A stretch of 40,223 nucleotides of DNA from Emticicia agri. Lineage in GTDB: Bacteria > Bacteroidota > Bacteroidia > Cytophagales > Spirosomataceae. Positions 1-7,886 of this stretch are shown here, piece after piece (position 1 is the first letter of the stretch; the number at the start of each line of letters is the position of its first letter). The notes under the pieces were generated by a model. The model saw only the letters and a program-made list of their open reading frames with translations. It was not told the origin of the DNA and made no database searches. The position numbers were made by a program, and so were the translations under genes. The stretch spans positions 1-40,223 of the forward strand of contig NZ_SEWF01000042.1 of assembly GCF_004168285.1 (NCBI RefSeq). The letters run 5' to 3'.

Positions 1-726
1 TATAGAAAAACCAGAAGCAGGCAAAATGCTTTACTAAAATTGTTGGATAAAGGAATAGAAGCCTATCAATCCCTGCTCAATCAAACTCAAGCGAAAGGAT
101 TAAGTATGGTAGACGCTGAAACATTTAAGACCATTAAACTGGTTTATCAACAGCAAAAACAGCGATACTTACACCCACAAGCCAAGATACCAAACCGGAT
201 AGTAAGTTTGTACAAACCCTACCTCAGACCCATTATCAGGGGAAAAGAGAATAAACCCTTAGAGTTCGGAATGAAGGTTCATAAGTTGCAGGTAGGTGGA
301 ATCAGCATAATTGAATATGGAAGTTATGAAGCCTTCAATGAGTGTAAACGTCTGAAAATCAGTATAGTCAAACATAAAAGTACTTTTGGTCTATGTACCC
401 ATATAGCTGCTGACAGGATTTATGCTACCAATGAAAATCGTAAATATACTACTCAGAAGAACATCCAGACCAACTTTATTAGAAAGGGTACTGGAAAAGA
501 TGATAAAGCTACCAAACAAATCAAAGCAGTACTTAATAAAGAAAGAGCTACACGTTTAGAAGGCAGTTTTGGTAATGAAAAGGAACATTACCTCTTGCAT
601 AAGAACAAAGCCAGAAGTCCTGACAACGAACAAGTTTGGCTATTTTTCGGTATTCACACTGCCAATGCTGTTTTGATTGCCAAACGAAGACAGAAAGCTC
701 AAAGGCAAGCCCAAATGGCCGCTTAA
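1..726 (+). CDS. IS transposase, DDE type, 5'-truncated by window edge
   Basis: The reading frame is open from the first base, so the start lies outside the window; the first in-window start-like codon (TTG at 40) is not a real start. The visible 241 residues look like the C-terminal half of a DDE transposase of the IS1182/ISNCY kind: a 'RGKENKPLEFGMKVHKLQ' block, then 'HIAADRIYAT' with a probable second catalytic Asp, and 'RLEGSFGNEKEHYLL' with the probable catalytic Glu, followed by the 'IHTANAVLIAKRR' tail. It catalyses cut-and-paste movement of its own element. The protein ends in a basic, Gln-rich tail. Whether the copy is intact cannot be judged because the left end and the first acidic residue are missing. 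The IS family assignment is moderate; the transposase call is firm. Confidence 0.85.
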   Translation, partial: YRKTRSRQNALLKLLDKGIEAYQSLLNQTQAKGLSMVDAETFKTIKLVYQQQKQRYLHPQAKIPNRIVSLYKPYLRPIIRGKENKPLEFGMKVHKLQVGGISIIEYGSYEAFNECKRLKISIVKHKSTFGLCTHIAADRIYATNENRKYTTQKNIQTNFIRKGTGKDDKATKQIKAVLNKERATRLEGSFGNEKEHYLLHKNKARSPDNEQVWLFFGIHTANAVLIAKRRQKAQRQAQMAA

Positions 727-900
727 ATTGAAAATTTCATATCAAAACTCACCCATAAAATGGGGTGGTTCAGTGTGTCTACTCGTAAACAGAAAAGTCT
801 CAATTGACGAAAAACTCACGATAGATTGTACTTTTTAAAGATGTTGCTCTTTGAAAATCAACAAGACACTCAGATTTTTGAGTGTCTTGTCGTTAGAATA
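727..900 (+). repeat. Right-hand tail of the IS element and adjoining hairpin
   Basis: After the transposase stop there is a short palindromic stretch (ACCCAT...ATGGGGT around 753-770) and then a perfect 12-bp hairpin: ACAAGACACTCA at 861-872 and TGAGTGTCTTGT at 879-890 with a 6-nt loop. The exact right end of the IS cannot be set because the left inverted repeat is outside the window. The hairpin could act as a terminator, although no clean T-run follows. A promoter-like pair (TTG at 804-806, TACTTTTT at 829-836) and a boxA-like TGCTCTTTGA (844-853) precede the hairpin. Confidence 0.4.
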
Positions 901-1012
901 TTTTATCTAAGAGAATTTCCAAGGAAAGCCTCAATATTGAATGACCTTTGTTTATCTATGATTGAGATGTCAGTATAAAATCTTCTCTATTGTTGTGTGC
1001 AACAGCTATGTT

Positions 1013-1486
1013 TTATCTGCTGATTTCTAATACTTCCACTTCCACCATTCCGGCCGGTGCTTGTATCTGGGCAGTTTCACCTACTTTCTTACCAAACAGG
1101 CCTTTACCAAACGGAGAGTTGACAGATATTTTTCCTTGTTTCAAATCGGCTTCTTCTTCCGAAACCAGTGTGTAGGCCATCATGGCACCGTTTTTCTTGT
1201 TTTTAATCTTTACTTTCGACAATAAAGATACTTTTGATGTATCAATCGTTGACTCATCTAAGATACGGGCATTGGCTACTAATTCTTCTAATTTGGAAAT
1301 TTCCATTTCCATTAAGCCTTGTGCATCTTTAGCAGCATCATATTCGGCGTTCTCCGACAAATCGCCTTTATCACGTGCTTCTGCAATCTGGCGGGCAATA
1401 TCTGCTCTGCCTTTACCTTTCAGGTCATGCAATTTATTTTTCAGGTTGTTATAACCCTCTTCGGTGTAATACTGAAGTTTTGACAT
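1013..1486 (-). CDS. greA: Transcription elongation factor GreA
   Basis: A 157-residue protein of the usual GreA length. GreA enters the secondary channel of RNA polymerase and stimulates cleavage of backtracked RNA. The N-terminal coiled coil ends in the conserved tip 'GDLSENAEYDAAK' with acidic residues D42 and E45 (equivalent to E. coli D41/E44); the C-terminal FKBP-like domain carries 'NSPFGKGLFGKKVGE'. The frame stays open upstream to a start codon at 1531, but the ATG at 1484-1486 gives the standard family start 'MSKLQYYTEEG', so that start is chosen. It is divergent from fmt with a roughly 240-bp shared upstream region holding a promoter for each gene. Confidence 0.96.
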   Translation of the reverse strand: MSKLQYYTEEGYNNLKNKLHDLKGKGRADIARQIAEARDKGDLSENAEYDAAKDAQGLMEMEISKLEELVANARILDESTIDTSKVSLLSKVKIKNKKNGAMMAYTLVSEEEADLKQGKISVNSPFGKGLFGKKVGETAQIQAPAGMVEVEVLEISR

Positions 1487-1657
1487 ATCTCTTATAAATT
1501 TAAAAACCCCTTTCTGCTGAGGGGTGGACAAAAAAAGAACGGCGAAAATTCGACCGTTCCAGATAAAATTGTAAATTTTATCACAGAAACTAACTGAATT
1601 TTACTCGAAAAAATACTTTATTTACCCGATTTTGTTTCATTTGTGTAATTTAGATGG

Positions 1658-1688
1658 CAAAGGTACAAAGATTTTTTAAAATCAAGTA
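1658..1688 (-). promoter_or_regulatory. greA promoter
   Basis: On the minus strand TACCTTTG (1665 down to 1658) matches the Bacteroidota -7 consensus TAnnTTTG exactly, with TTG 17 nt upstream. It sits about 170 nt before the greA start, leaving a long leader. Confidence 0.6.
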
Positions 1689-1694
1689 TTTTTG
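1687..1694 (+). promoter_or_regulatory. fmt promoter (-7 element)
   Basis: TATTTTTG matches TAnnTTTG and lies 30 nt before the fmt ATG. No clear TTG lies at the expected upstream distance, so only the -7 element is called. The spacer before the ATG contains GGAG. Confidence 0.5.
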
Positions 1695-1723
1695 CGACCA
1701 CATAATTATATAACGGAGAAAAG

Positions 1724-2635
1724 ATGAAAATAGTTTTTATGGGTACGCCTGATTTTGCAGTAGCAAGTTTACGCAAACTGGTTGAAAATGGTTGTGAAGT
1801 AGTGGCAGTAGTAACAGCACCAGATAAGCCTTCGGGTAGAGGTTTGCACCTGAACCAGACACCTGTTAAACAGTATGCGGTTTCACACGGTATTCCTGTG
1901 CTACAACCCGAAAAACTGAAAAATCCTGAATTTTTAGAACAATTGAAAAGCTATCAGGCTGACTTGCAGGTAGTTGTGGCATTCAGAATGTTGCCGGAAG
2001 TAGTCTGGAATATGCCGCCAAAAGGCACTTTTAACCTGCATGGCTCACTTTTACCGCAATACCGTGGGGCAGCACCTATCAACTGGGCAGTCATTAACGG
2101 AGATATAGAAACGGGTGTAACTACATTCTTCATCAAACAAGAGATTGATACGGGTAATATCATTTTTGTAGATAAAGAACCGATTTATCCGCACGACAAT
2201 GCAGGCACGGTACATGATAGACTGATGGAAAGAGGAGCAGACCTGGTGTTGAAAACAGTAAAAGCCATTCAAGCCGGAGATTATCCGCAATTACCACAGG
2301 AAACAGATATGGAGCTAAGACCTGCACCAAAGATTTTTAAAGAAACCTGTGAGATTAACTGGAATCAACCTGCTGAAAAAGTACATAATTTTATACGGGG
2401 TCTTTCGCCGTATCCGGCAGCTTGGACTACTTTATCAGATAAAATCTGTAAAATTTATCAGTCTGAACTGACCGATACACAGGGAAAAGATGTTGCACCC
2501 GGAACGGTTGAAAGTGATGGCAAAACTTTTCTGGCTTTTAAATGTGCTGATCAATTTCTGCGAATAAAAGAATTACAGATTGAAGGGAAAAAGAAAATGG
2601 GAGTACAAGATTTTCTGAGGGGATTCAGGTTATAG
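1724..2635 (+). CDS. fmt: Methionyl-tRNA formyltransferase
   Basis: A 303-residue enzyme that formylates Met-tRNA(fMet) with 10-formyl-tetrahydrofolate for translation initiation in the cytosol. The N-terminal Rossmann domain starts 'MKIVFMGTPDFAV'; the folate-binding signature 'HGSLLPQYRGAAPINWA' is intact. The catalytic triad is visible as N104, H106 and D142 (in 'IDTG'), close to the E. coli numbering. The C-terminal tRNA-binding OB domain follows from about residue 205. Length is normal (about 310). GGAG lies a few bases before the ATG. The gene is closed by a 17-bp hairpin shared with the convergent lipoprotein gene. Confidence 0.97.
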   Translation: MKIVFMGTPDFAVASLRKLVENGCEVVAVVTAPDKPSGRGLHLNQTPVKQYAVSHGIPVLQPEKLKNPEFLEQLKSYQADLQVVVAFRMLPEVVWNMPPKGTFNLHGSLLPQYRGAAPINWAVINGDIETGVTTFFIKQEIDTGNIIFVDKEPIYPHDNAGTVHDRLMERGADLVLKTVKAIQAGDYPQLPQETDMELRPAPKIFKETCEINWNQPAEKVHNFIRGLSPYPAAWTTLSDKICKIYQSELTDTQGKDVAPGTVESDGKTFLAFKCADQFLRIKELQIEGKKKMGVQDFLRGFRL

Positions 2636-2637
2636 AT

Positions 2638-2681
2638 TAATGCAGAAATCCGTCCTTTACTAAAGACGGATTTCTGCATTA
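2638..2681. terminator. Bidirectional terminator between fmt and the convergent lipoprotein gene
   Basis: Perfect 17-bp stem: arm 2638-2654, loop 2655-2664, arm 2665-2681. It begins just after the fmt stop and ends just before the stop of the opposing gene. Flanking T-runs are poor on both strands, but length and position favour a shared terminator. Confidence 0.75.
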
Positions 2682-2686
2682 GGTTA

Positions 2687-4015
2687 TTATATAGCACTTA
2701 CTATTGTAGTGAAATTGGCAAATACTTTCATGGTTTCATGAACAACTACATTACAATGTTCATCAGCTTGATGTTTGGTACAAACAGTACCTATAATTTG
2801 CCCTTTTAAATAGGTTTTCCCTTCAGATTTATATAGTTTTTCAATGACTACACTACCGCTTTCGCTCATCGTTTTTTTACAATGTTTATATATTGAAGAA
2901 CCTTGCTTTTCCTTTGACTTATGCACGGCACCTATATAAGTCTCGCTGGTATTGAATGAAAATTTACCTTCTTTAAAATTCTTTGTATATACGTTTAATG
3001 TATTAGACATATTGTCTTCAAAGTTTAAATACAATTCTCCATCGCCTCCAGCAGCATAAATCACAATTTCACTTGGGTCAGACCCATCTACACTAAAAGT
3101 ATTTTCGGTATTAATGTAGAGGTTACTCACTAATAATAGCTTGGCTTTACCTGCATGTTGTAATTCTACACTAATAGCAACCGGATTATAAGCAGCTTCC
3201 GGTTTTTTCCCGGGTGCTGTATAAATAACTACCGCTTTATTGCCGCTGCTGGCATACCCTAATGTACCGGATGTCTGGTCTTTTGGCTCTTTAGTAGTCC
3301 AGTCCACACCATTCAGATAAAGTTTGGCAATATCGGTACGGTCAGCCAGTTTTGGTGTATTCAATGGTACCAATAAAGCAATTTCAGGAGAAGGGTTTGG
3401 GTTATCTGTCCAAGGCCATTCGAAACCATTGTCAAGATGTTCCAGTCTTAATTCTTTTATTTCTTTTACCTGTACAGTATCATATTCCGGCAATAATTGA
3501 TAACGGGTAATCATAGACCACCAGCTAAAGTGTTTAAGGTATCCACTGATTTTTTTCCGGGTTTTATCAACAGATAAAGGCGAGGTCATTTGCCATATTT
3601 TATTCTGATCCTGAAATGCCAGTGCCATATTATCTAATGAAACACCGCTCATTTCTTTATCGTTATATTTATAGGTAAAACTAATAGGTTTAGCAAATTC
3701 GCTGCTATCAGGGCCAAATTCATAACCGATACCTACACCGCCCCATGCTTTGTTTTCTACAGGGCGTATCGTAATATTGGTTTCTTTGGTTAATGCTCCG
3801 GCTGGAAAATTCAAAGTAAGTTTACCATCCGGGGTAGAAATACTACCTCCTTGTGCGCCAATCATTTTAGCCGTAGTTGCTCCTAATGGTTTACCAATTT
3901 CGGTAGGTGTACCTTTTGAAGGAATCCCCGGTTCAGGCTTATTCGGGTCAATCTCGCAGGATAACATTCCTGCAGAAAAAAGAAGTGTAATTGCGATGGT
4001 TTGCAGAGTTTTCAT
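2687..4015 (-). CDS. Lipoprotein with N-terminal ZU5-like domain
   Basis: Start chosen at 4015 ('MKTLQTIAITLLF'), which places a clean signal peptide and the lipobox 'GMLSC' with the acylated Cys at residue 20; the frame is open upstream to 4066 but those residues are not signal-like. After a Pro/Lys linker, 'GGSISTPDGKLTLNFPAGAL' and 'ITIRPVENKAWGGVGIGYEF' over roughly residues 50-120 resemble the ZU5 fold found in bacterial surface proteins. The remaining 300 residues are beta-rich with no domain I recognise and two late Cys pairs (HCKK, CTKHQADEHC). It is probably anchored to the outer membrane. A terminator lies at its 3' end; upstream is the repeat element at 4246-4416. Function unknown. 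Confidence 0.8.
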   Translation of the reverse strand: MKTLQTIAITLLFSAGMLSCEIDPNKPEPGIPSKGTPTEIGKPLGATTAKMIGAQGGSISTPDGKLTLNFPAGALTKETNITIRPVENKAWGGVGIGYEFGPDSSEFAKPISFTYKYNDKEMSGVSLDNMALAFQDQNKIWQMTSPLSVDKTRKKISGYLKHFSWWSMITRYQLLPEYDTVQVKEIKELRLEHLDNGFEWPWTDNPNPSPEIALLVPLNTPKLADRTDIAKLYLNGVDWTTKEPKDQTSGTLGYASSGNKAVVIYTAPGKKPEAAYNPVAISVELQHAGKAKLLLVSNLYINTENTFSVDGSDPSEIVIYAAGGDGELYLNFEDNMSNTLNVYTKNFKEGKFSFNTSETYIGAVHKSKEKQGSSIYKHCKKTMSESGSVVIEKLYKSEGKTYLKGQIIGTVCTKHQADEHCNVVVHETMKVFANFTTIVSAI

Positions 4016-4245
4016 AATTGTTTTAAAGTAATAGCTTTTCATATATTGAGTGATGTCAAATAACATGGTACAAACTTATATTACTTATGAAACCCTATGA
4101 AAGTGTAGCTGTATGAACTGTATAATAGTATAGCAGAATTGATAAAACAGGGTACTGAATTGTAGAAATATATTGTACTAACTGAGGTTGGCATGAAGTG
4201 GAAAACCTTAAAATAATGCAGAGTAGCAAATATTACAACACATTT

Positions 4246-4416
4246 AAAAATAACAACTAAAAATTGTAACCTTAAAACATCATTTCTTGTCTGAACACAA
4301 TTAAAAACCAAGAAAGAGATTCGCCAATCGGAATAGATATACCAGGTTTTTAATTGTGTGAGTTTAAATGATGGCTGCTTTTTGGTTACTTTTTGCAGCA
4401 CCAAAAAGTAACATCC
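4246..4416 (+). repeat. Structured intergenic repeat element, copy A
   Basis: This non-coding stretch is clearly homologous to the reverse complement of 12941-13140. Shared blocks in order are TGTAACCTTAAAACATCATTTC, TTTTTAATTGT-GAGTTTAAATGATG-CTGCTTTTT, and a terminal hairpin GTTACTTTTT (385-394 after 4000) / AAAAAGTAAC (403-412 after 4000). Long-range complementary arms are present: GTAACC 4266-4271 with GGTTAC 4384-4389, and CATCATTT 4278-4285 with AAATGATG 4366-4373. A long open frame on the minus strand over 4081-4404 is not supported as a gene. The rest of the gap 4016-4564 is AT-rich with nothing else recognisable except the terminator at its right end. Confidence 0.8.
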
Positions 4417-4524
4417 CGAGGCTATGAAAGAAAAATAATATAGGATATAGCTATCAATTCTGAATGATTCCAGCTAAAATTTGAACCAATAACAAGGTTT
4501 TATTTGCTGAAACTTCAACAAAAA

Positions 4525-4543
4525 AGGAGAGCACCGCTCTCCT
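4525..4543 (-). terminator. Terminator of the LytTR/histidine-kinase operon
   Basis: On the minus strand AGGAGAGC-GGT-GCTCTCCT (8-bp perfect stem, 3-nt loop) is followed by a run of six T residues, about 20 nt after the stop of the response regulator gene. Confidence 0.88.
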
Positions 4544-4564
4544 CAAATAAAATCTCTTCTATTA

Positions 4565-5356
4565 TTACTTACCCATCCAGTATTTAAAGTCTGCTACTTT
4601 TTCTCTACTGACTAAGGCTTGTTTGTTATGCGCAGGGCGTAAAAACAAGGCTAACCTATTACCAAAGTAGGGCTCTATTTTTTCAACGGTTTTGTGCGTG
4701 AGAATCATGCCCCGGTTGATTCTGAAAAAACGTGAAGGGTCAAGTGTTTCGGCTATTTCGTCTAAAGTATAATCAACTAAAAATTTCTGATTGGTATGCG
4801 TAGTGAAAAAACTGTATCGCTCATCGGTAAAGAAATAGGCAATTTCACCTACTTCAACCGAAAGTAACTTCTGATTCTGTTTCACTAAAAAACGCTCACG
4901 GTATTCGGGAGTTGTTTGTATCTTTAGTTCTTCTAATAGTTTCCTGATTCCACTCAACGAATCCTGTGCATTTTGCGCAGGGGTAGCTTTCAGAGCTTCA
5001 TATTTATTCAGACTTCTTTGTAAATCATCACGGTGAACAGGCTTTAGCAAATAATCAATGCTGTTTACCTTAAATGCTTGCAGAGCGTATTCGTCGTAAG
5101 AAGTAGTAAAAATAACTGTGCTTTTTACTTCCGTCCGGTTGAAAATCTCAAAACTCTGCCCGTCAGATAATTCTATATCTAAAAATATCAGGTCAGGGTC
5201 AGTATTCCGATTGGCCCGGTTTGATTCCAGCCAGTCAACGGTATCTTCTATGCTATCAGTAACACCAATCACCTGAATTTCAGAAGTGATTTCGTTAAGA
5301 ATTTTCTTTAAACGACGAACTGATAATTCTTCATCTTCAACAATCAATGCCTTCAT
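4565..5356 (-). CDS. LytTR-family response regulator
   Basis: A 263-residue two-domain regulator. The receiver domain (residues 1-120) has the acidic pocket 'EDEE' at 7-10, phospho-acceptor D60 in 'IFLDIEL', the switch T84/T85 and the conserved K105 in 'LLKP'. A linker leads to a LytTR DNA-binding domain (about 150-260) with 'FLVKQNQKLLSVEVGEIAYFFTDERY' and 'LDPSRFFRINRGMIL'. Members bind imperfect direct repeats upstream of target genes. The gene is last in a minus-strand group of kinase-kinase-regulator with 55 nt separating it from the nearest kinase, so those kinases are the likely partners. Confidence 0.93.
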   Translation of the reverse strand: MKALIVEDEELSVRRLKKILNEITSEIQVIGVTDSIEDTVDWLESNRANRNTDPDLIFLDIELSDGQSFEIFNRTEVKSTVIFTTSYDEYALQAFKVNSIDYLLKPVHRDDLQRSLNKYEALKATPAQNAQDSLSGIRKLLEELKIQTTPEYRERFLVKQNQKLLSVEVGEIAYFFTDERYSFFTTHTNQKFLVDYTLDEIAETLDPSRFFRINRGMILTHKTVEKIEPYFGNRLALFLRPAHNKQALVSREKVADFKYWMGK

Positions 5357-5411
5357 ATCAACAGTTTTAATTTAATTTTCTTGGTATATCGTTATTATTT
5401 AGTTTTATCCG

Positions 5412-6524
5412 TCAGGTAGTTTTGTGGATTAATGGCAAAGTAACTGTAAAGTAATCTGGGCCGTTTTCAATAATCGGCTCAGATGTAACAACCTTGTTTT
5501 GTGCCAGTAAATGATATTTGGTCTGGATATTAGCCAGCCCTATACGTGTCGATTCCAGATTCTCCAATCCTGAAGTACTCTTCTTCTGTAAGTTATTTCT
5601 TACTTGTAATAGACCGTTTTCGGTTGATACAATCTCAACTATCAGTGGGCGACTGGTTCTGATAACATTATGTTTCACCGCATTCTCTACCAGCAATTGC
5701 AACGTAAGTGGAGGTATATGATACGATGCGTATTTATCATCCACTTCAATATTCAGGTGCATGCCCTCACCATATCGGGTTTTCAGCAAATGATAATAAG
5801 ATTCAATGAAAGTCAGTTCATGATTCAAGGTGGTCAGATGGTTCACATTATCATCGTCTATGGTTGACTGATTGGTTTGTAAGAGATACCTGTATACACG
5901 CGCCATTTGGTTTACAAACTCTTCAGCCTTTTCAGCATCTTCGGCAATCAAGGTAGAAAGCGAATTAAGACTATTAAATAAAAAGTGTGGACTTATCTGC
6001 GCTTTCAGGCTTTGCAGTTGCCCTTGTATGTTTTCTTTCAGTAGTTTTTCTTTATTAAATTCATGGTGTTTCCAGTGCCCTAACGAATGAAAAGTCTCTT
6101 GTATAACCATTGTGAGCACTATGGCCATCATATTGACCACATACACAATCAGCAACGCTTTATAACCAAGAGTAGAACCGAAAAGCCTGAATTTGACATA
6201 TAAGGCCGCTACTAATAACAGAAATATGCCTGATAAAACAGCATGTGTAAATACAGATATAGCTACTCGCTGAATAGTCTGATTCAGGCTTGAATATCGG
6301 TGCGAAATGAGGGTATTTACATGGTTTTGTATCAGAAAAGTGCAGGTAAGTAGCACACCATTCAGCAAAGTAGCGCCAACAAAGGTTTTCAAGTCAGAGA
6401 AGTAACCTGAACCTATCAACAGATAACAGAAAAACATCAGGAAGACAGGCATGGTCAATACATACGACCACTTGGTTTTGGCTTCAGGTTTTCGGGTAAT
6501 ACTATTGATAACAGGATTATTCAT
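5412..6524 (-). CDS. LytS/YehU-type sensor histidine kinase (kinase 1)
   Basis: Start set at the ATG at 6522-6524 ('MNNPVINSITRK'), since the upstream extension depends on a TTG. Four predicted membrane helices occupy residues 18-145, followed by a coiled coil, then the His_kinase box 'SPHFLFNSLNSLSTLIAED' with phospho-acceptor H180 and a HATPase domain with the N box 'QLLVENAVKHN'. A short glycine box 'RIGLANIQTKY' is kept. It autophosphorylates and passes phosphate to the LytTR regulator just downstream. It is a full-length paralogue of the next kinase: both share 'SYFSD-KTF' or 'GYFSDLKTF' in the first loop. 114 nt separate the two genes. Confidence 0.92.
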   Translation of the reverse strand: MNNPVINSITRKPEAKTKWSYVLTMPVFLMFFCYLLIGSGYFSDLKTFVGATLLNGVLLTCTFLIQNHVNTLISHRYSSLNQTIQRVAISVFTHAVLSGIFLLLVAALYVKFRLFGSTLGYKALLIVYVVNMMAIVLTMVIQETFHSLGHWKHHEFNKEKLLKENIQGQLQSLKAQISPHFLFNSLNSLSTLIAEDAEKAEEFVNQMARVYRYLLQTNQSTIDDDNVNHLTTLNHELTFIESYYHLLKTRYGEGMHLNIEVDDKYASYHIPPLTLQLLVENAVKHNVIRTSRPLIVEIVSTENGLLQVRNNLQKKSTSGLENLESTRIGLANIQTKYHLLAQNKVVTSEPIIENGPDYFTVTLPLIHKTT

Positions 6525-6555
6525 TGGCAACACAATATACTTTTATCTTTCTTAA

Positions 6556-6581
6556 CAAAAATAAGCATATCATTTGCTTAT
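6556..6581 (-). promoter_or_regulatory. Internal promoter of kinase 1 with overlapping inverted repeat
   Basis: On the minus strand TATTTTTG (6563 down to 6556) matches the -7 consensus about 32 nt before the kinase 1 ATG. A perfect inverted repeat ATAAGCA (6561-6567) / TGCTTAT (6575-6581) with a 7-nt spacer overlaps and extends upstream of it, in the usual place for an operator. No good -33 TTG is seen. Confidence 0.4.
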
Positions 6582-6638
6582 TACATTCATGTTTTTGCCT
6601 CAAATCTCATAAATGCTGTATGAATTGAGTATTTCTTA

Positions 6639-7691
6639 TCATAAACTGCTTAACTCTCTTTCTTTAATTATGGGCAGAATAACCGTAAAATGGTTGTCGT
6701 GTTCAACTACTTCTACCGGGTCGTTACATAAAAAAGTATATTTGGCTACCAGATTAGAAAGCAACGCTTCTTGTGTATCAATCGTCCTGATTTTTCTTTG
6801 CAGATTGTTTTTTATGCGTATTCTCCGGTCTGGTAAAATATCTATGCTGATAATCAAAGGTTTGCTGACCGACATCATATTGTGTTTGATGGCATTATCT
6901 ACCAGATTCTGAAAACTTAAAGGGGATAAAATAATCCCTGAATGCTGATTAATAGAGGGAAAGTTGAATTGTAAACCATCGCCATACCGTACTTTCAGGA
7001 GTCGGGCATAAGTTTCCAGAAATTCGATTTCTGTAGAAAAACAGGCATACTCTACTTTGGCAGCCTGTAACATATACCTATATATTCTGGAAAGGTCTTC
7101 TACAAATTGTTCAGCCATCACTTTATCTTCTCCGATTAAAGAAGAAAGCGTATTGAGGCTATTGAAAAGAAAATGCGGATTAACCTGTCCTTTCAAGGTA
7201 TCAAACTGTTGTTGCAGGGCAATACGTTCTAATTTTTCACTCTCTGTCTGATTCTGTTTCCATTTCTCAAAGGCATAAAATAAGCCTAAGGCCGCACATA
7301 GAAAAAAATCAAAAAATATCCCTAATATCATAATAGGCCATATTTTATCCCATACAAATTCAACTTTCAGATAGGAAAAAATACTATAAGCCCATACATC
7401 AAAAACAGCTAATAGCATAGTGATGCTACCAACCAGAACAAGCATTACAACAAGACGGATTGCATTCTGACTGAAGTGAGGGAATCGGGCTATTACCCAG
7501 CGAATAACAAGCGTAAGCACTATGATAGAAAACCAGTATAAAACAAAAACAAGTTGCGTAGCAATGAAGAAGGTCTTAAAGTCAGAAAAGTAACTATCAC
7601 CAATAAAGTAATAGTTACCTGCCACAAAAAAGATGGGCATCATAGATAAATGATACCACCACTCATATTTTGAAAAGAAACCGGGTCTCAT
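6639..7691 (-). CDS. LytS/YehU-type sensor histidine kinase (kinase 2), degenerate glycine box
   Basis: A 350-residue membrane kinase with four predicted helices (about 14-142), coiled coil, His box 'NPHFLFNSLNTLSSLIGED' with H173, and the N box 'NLVDNAIKHN' (N266). It is the first gene of the kinase-kinase-regulator group. The region that should hold the ATP-lid glycines reads 'DTQEALLSNLVAKYTFL' (about 305-321): aligned with kinase 1, the Gly of 'IGLANI' is replaced by Leu. The protein may have weak or no ATP turnover and act as a phospho-acceptor or heterodimer partner of kinase 1. That is inference; the family call is firm. Confidence 0.91.
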   Translation of the reverse strand: MRPGFFSKYEWWYHLSMMPIFFVAGNYYFIGDSYFSDFKTFFIATQLVFVLYWFSIIVLTLVIRWVIARFPHFSQNAIRLVVMLVLVGSITMLLAVFDVWAYSIFSYLKVEFVWDKIWPIMILGIFFDFFLCAALGLFYAFEKWKQNQTESEKLERIALQQQFDTLKGQVNPHFLFNSLNTLSSLIGEDKVMAEQFVEDLSRIYRYMLQAAKVEYACFSTEIEFLETYARLLKVRYGDGLQFNFPSINQHSGIILSPLSFQNLVDNAIKHNMMSVSKPLIISIDILPDRRIRIKNNLQRKIRTIDTQEALLSNLVAKYTFLCNDPVEVVEHDNHFTVILPIIKERELSSL

Positions 7692-7724
7692 AAAGTTTTG
7701 GTGCCTTGCGTATCAGGCATTCTT

Positions 7725-7732
7725 CAAAAATA
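7725..7732 (-). promoter_or_regulatory. Promoter of the kinase-kinase-regulator operon (-7 element)
   Basis: Minus-strand TATTTTTG 34 nt before the kinase 2 ATG matches TAnnTTTG; no clear TTG at the -33 distance. Confidence 0.45.
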
Positions 7733-7834
7733 ATGAATTCTGCCACTATAATTCTATGCACAAACTTTTATTGAGCCATTTTTATGTATGAATTGTAAAA
7801 ATTGATGGATGATTTGTACTAATGTGGATAAAAC

Positions 7835-7869
7835 CTGAGTGAACACTTATGAATAAACGGTTCACTCAG
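7835..7869 (-). terminator. Terminator of the small lipoprotein gene
   Basis: Perfect 10-bp stem CTGAGTGAAC (7835-7844) / GTTCACTCAG (7860-7869) with a 15-nt loop; on the minus strand it is followed by GGTTTTATCC. It starts 18 nt after the stop of the lipoprotein gene and insulates it from the kinases. Confidence 0.7.
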
Positions 7870-7886
7870 ATTAAAATGATGGATTG

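Noticed and set aside
4081-4404. 107-codon open frame on the minus strand upstream of the ZU5-like lipoprotein
   Set aside because: It overlaps the structured repeat element, has no recognisable signature, is rich in Phe/Tyr/Ser as random AT-rich sequence is, and has no supporting start context.
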